A DNA stretch of 64,000 bases from Sva-07 sp963747375 (GTDB lineage: Bacteria > Actinomycetota > Acidimicrobiia > Acidimicrobiales > Ilumatobacteraceae): contig CAVVFL010000035.1 in assembly GCA_963747375.1 (NCBI GenBank), positions 248,001 through 312,000 of the forward strand, in the 5' to 3' direction. The notes under the pieces are model-generated. The model was given only the letters and a program-made list of their open reading frames with translations, did not search any database and was not told the DNA's origin. Positions within the stretch are counted from its first letter, which is position 1. Every line of letters starts with the position of its first letter. A program made the translations under genes and the position numbers. This document shows, piece after piece, positions 63,132 to 64,000 of the stretch.

Positions 63132-64000
63132 GCCACGTGGTGGATGACGGCGTGAGCGACACTGGTGTGGTGGACGCGTCGCCAACCGACACCAGCCCGT
63201 TCACATCGTGGCGCGGTGCGATCGACTGGTGGTACCGGCCCCTGATCGTCGCCGAACCCTGGCTGGCGCTCGGCTACCTCGCGGTGGGCGCACTGTGGGC
63301 GGTGATGATGCTCCTCGTGACTGCGGTGATCATGTCGATCACGCTCGGCCTGCTGTTCGTGGTCGTGGGGATCTTCTTGATCGTGCCGACGTTCGCGCTC
63401 ATCGACGCCCTGACCGTCGTGGAACGGAACCGGGCGACGTGGGTCGGGGAGGCGATCGCGCCCCGTCGGCGGCGCACGTCGCCCGACGGCTCGTGGTTCC
63501 GCTCGATCACGCTGTCGCTCACCGACCCCGAACGATGGCGTCAGGTCGGGTTCATCCTTGCCTACGCCGTTGCCGCCCCGCTGCTGTTCGCCGTGGCGCT
63601 CACACCGTGGTCCGTCCTGCTCGGGCTGTTCTTCGGCAACGCGTTCGATCTCACGTCGGTCGATCTGCTCGGCGTCGTGGCCGGGCTGGCGCTGGCCGGG
63701 GCAGCACCGAGGATCACGGTTGCGATCGCCGGCATCACCCGCTCGTTCGTCGCCTGGTTCCTCGGTCCGGACACGACCGCCCAACTCCAGGACCGTGTCG
63801 ATGAGCTCGCCGAGCAACGCACGGTGATCCTCGACGCAGTCGACGCGGAGCGGAGGCGGATCGAACGCAATCTCCACGATGGCGTCCAGCAGCAGCTCGT
63901 GGCGCTGGGGATCGACATCGGCCGCGCGCGAAGTCGTCTCGACGACGATCCGGCGGCGGCGCGACAACTCCTCGACGATGCACTCACCAAGGTCCGCGGC
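63128..64000 (+). CDS. sensor histidine kinase (NarL/LiaS type), cut by window end
   Basis: Open from GTG 63128 to the window edge (291 residues seen). Two membrane regions hold helices (LALGYLAVGALWAVMMLLV; ITLGLLFVVVGIFLIVPTF and a later pair FILAYAVAAPLLFAVAL; LLGVVAGLALAGAAP). A coiled linker (LQDRVDELAEQRTVILDAVD) follows. The HisKA_3 phosphoacceptor reads RRRIERNLHDGVQQQLVALG, with His in NLHDG. The N-terminal part resembles the PspC/DUF-type sensor domain of LiaS-like kinases. The catalytic ATPase domain and partner regulator lie beyond the window. The start overlaps the permease stop. Confidence 0.9.
   Translation, partial: MSHVVDDGVSDTGVVDASPTDTSPFTSWRGAIDWWYRPLIVAEPWLALGYLAVGALWAVMMLLVTAVIMSITLGLLFVVVGIFLIVPTFALIDALTVVERNRATWVGEAIAPRRRRTSPDGSWFRSITLSLTDPERWRQVGFILAYAVAAPLLFAVALTPWSVLLGLFFGNAFDLTSVDLLGVVAGLALAGAAPRITVAIAGITRSFVAWFLGPDTTAQLQDRVDELAEQRTVILDAVDAERRRIERNLHDGVQQQLVALGIDIGRARSRLDDDPAAARQLLDDALTKVRG

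Overview
The window is a GC-rich stretch of actinobacterial chromosome. It is densely packed with genes that mostly overlap by ATGA or GTGA, many of them starting with GTG. The gene content fits an aerobic, high-GC actinomycete of the Acidimicrobiia (Ilumatobacter-like) type: a complete 14-subunit nuo operon joined to a split-cytochrome-b complex III, a deazaflavin-type nitroreductase, a WXG100 protein, a DUF222-HNH protein, type I CoaA and a SEC-C-tagged methionine aminopeptidase. The taxonomic placement is my inference from content and style. No rRNA, tRNA, CRISPR array or insertion sequence was found, and no gene-free stretch exceeds about 240 bases.

Layout. 1-8.5 kb (all minus): a DegT-type aminotransferase cut by the window edge, a CNNM/CorC transporter, a flavoprotein, aspartate kinase, an ABM-domain protein, kynureninase, an ATP-dependent DNA ligase and a CaiB-type CoA-transferase. 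8.6-18.3 kb: an SDR, a DUF6325-like/SHOCT pair, a DEAD-box helicase carrying a cold-shock domain, a GH38 alpha-mannosidase, an M20 amidohydrolase (minus), a WXG100 protein, a thiamine-binding-like protein with a small HTH regulator, and a HAD phosphatase. 18.4-26.5 kb: coaA, a lone adenine methyltransferase, a divergent anti-sigma/ECF-sigma pair followed by a copper/cytochrome-oxidase assembly set (cytochrome c-SCO1, cupredoxin, membrane protein), map, and a polyprenyl diphosphate synthase. 26.5-49.4 kb is the energy core: a geranylgeranyl-reductase-like flavoprotein and a cytochrome c on the minus strand. Divergent from them run a small membrane protein, a 2[4Fe-4S] ferredoxin, cytochrome b in two halves, a Rieske protein, a diheme cytochrome c, a further membrane protein and nuoA-N. 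49.4-64 kb is miscellaneous metabolism: PAP2, YbaK, a secreted protein, HNH, GNAT, a nitroreductase, VOC, a methyltransferase, a kinase, an acyl-CoA ligase, a RibD-type reductase, RidA, a 2H phosphoesterase, then an ABC/FtsX exporter with a histidine kinase cut by the window end.

How the genes work together. The 28.9-49.4 kb block can carry electrons from NADH through menaquinone to cytochrome c. The neighbouring prenyl synthase and geranylgeranyl-reductase-like enzyme could supply and reduce the quinone side chain. The copper module at 21.4-24.5 kb could supply Cu to the terminal oxidase, which is not in the window.

Two genome-wide habits are visible. Nine or more transcription-unit starts show TANNNT six or seven bases before ATG/GTG, which points to leaderless mRNA. 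A family of nested palindromes (core AATTCGGAGC ... GCTCCGAATT) sits between genes. About 17 genes carry frameshifts. Those I resolved are each repaired by removing one base, so I read them as sequencing/assembly insertions rather than gene decay.
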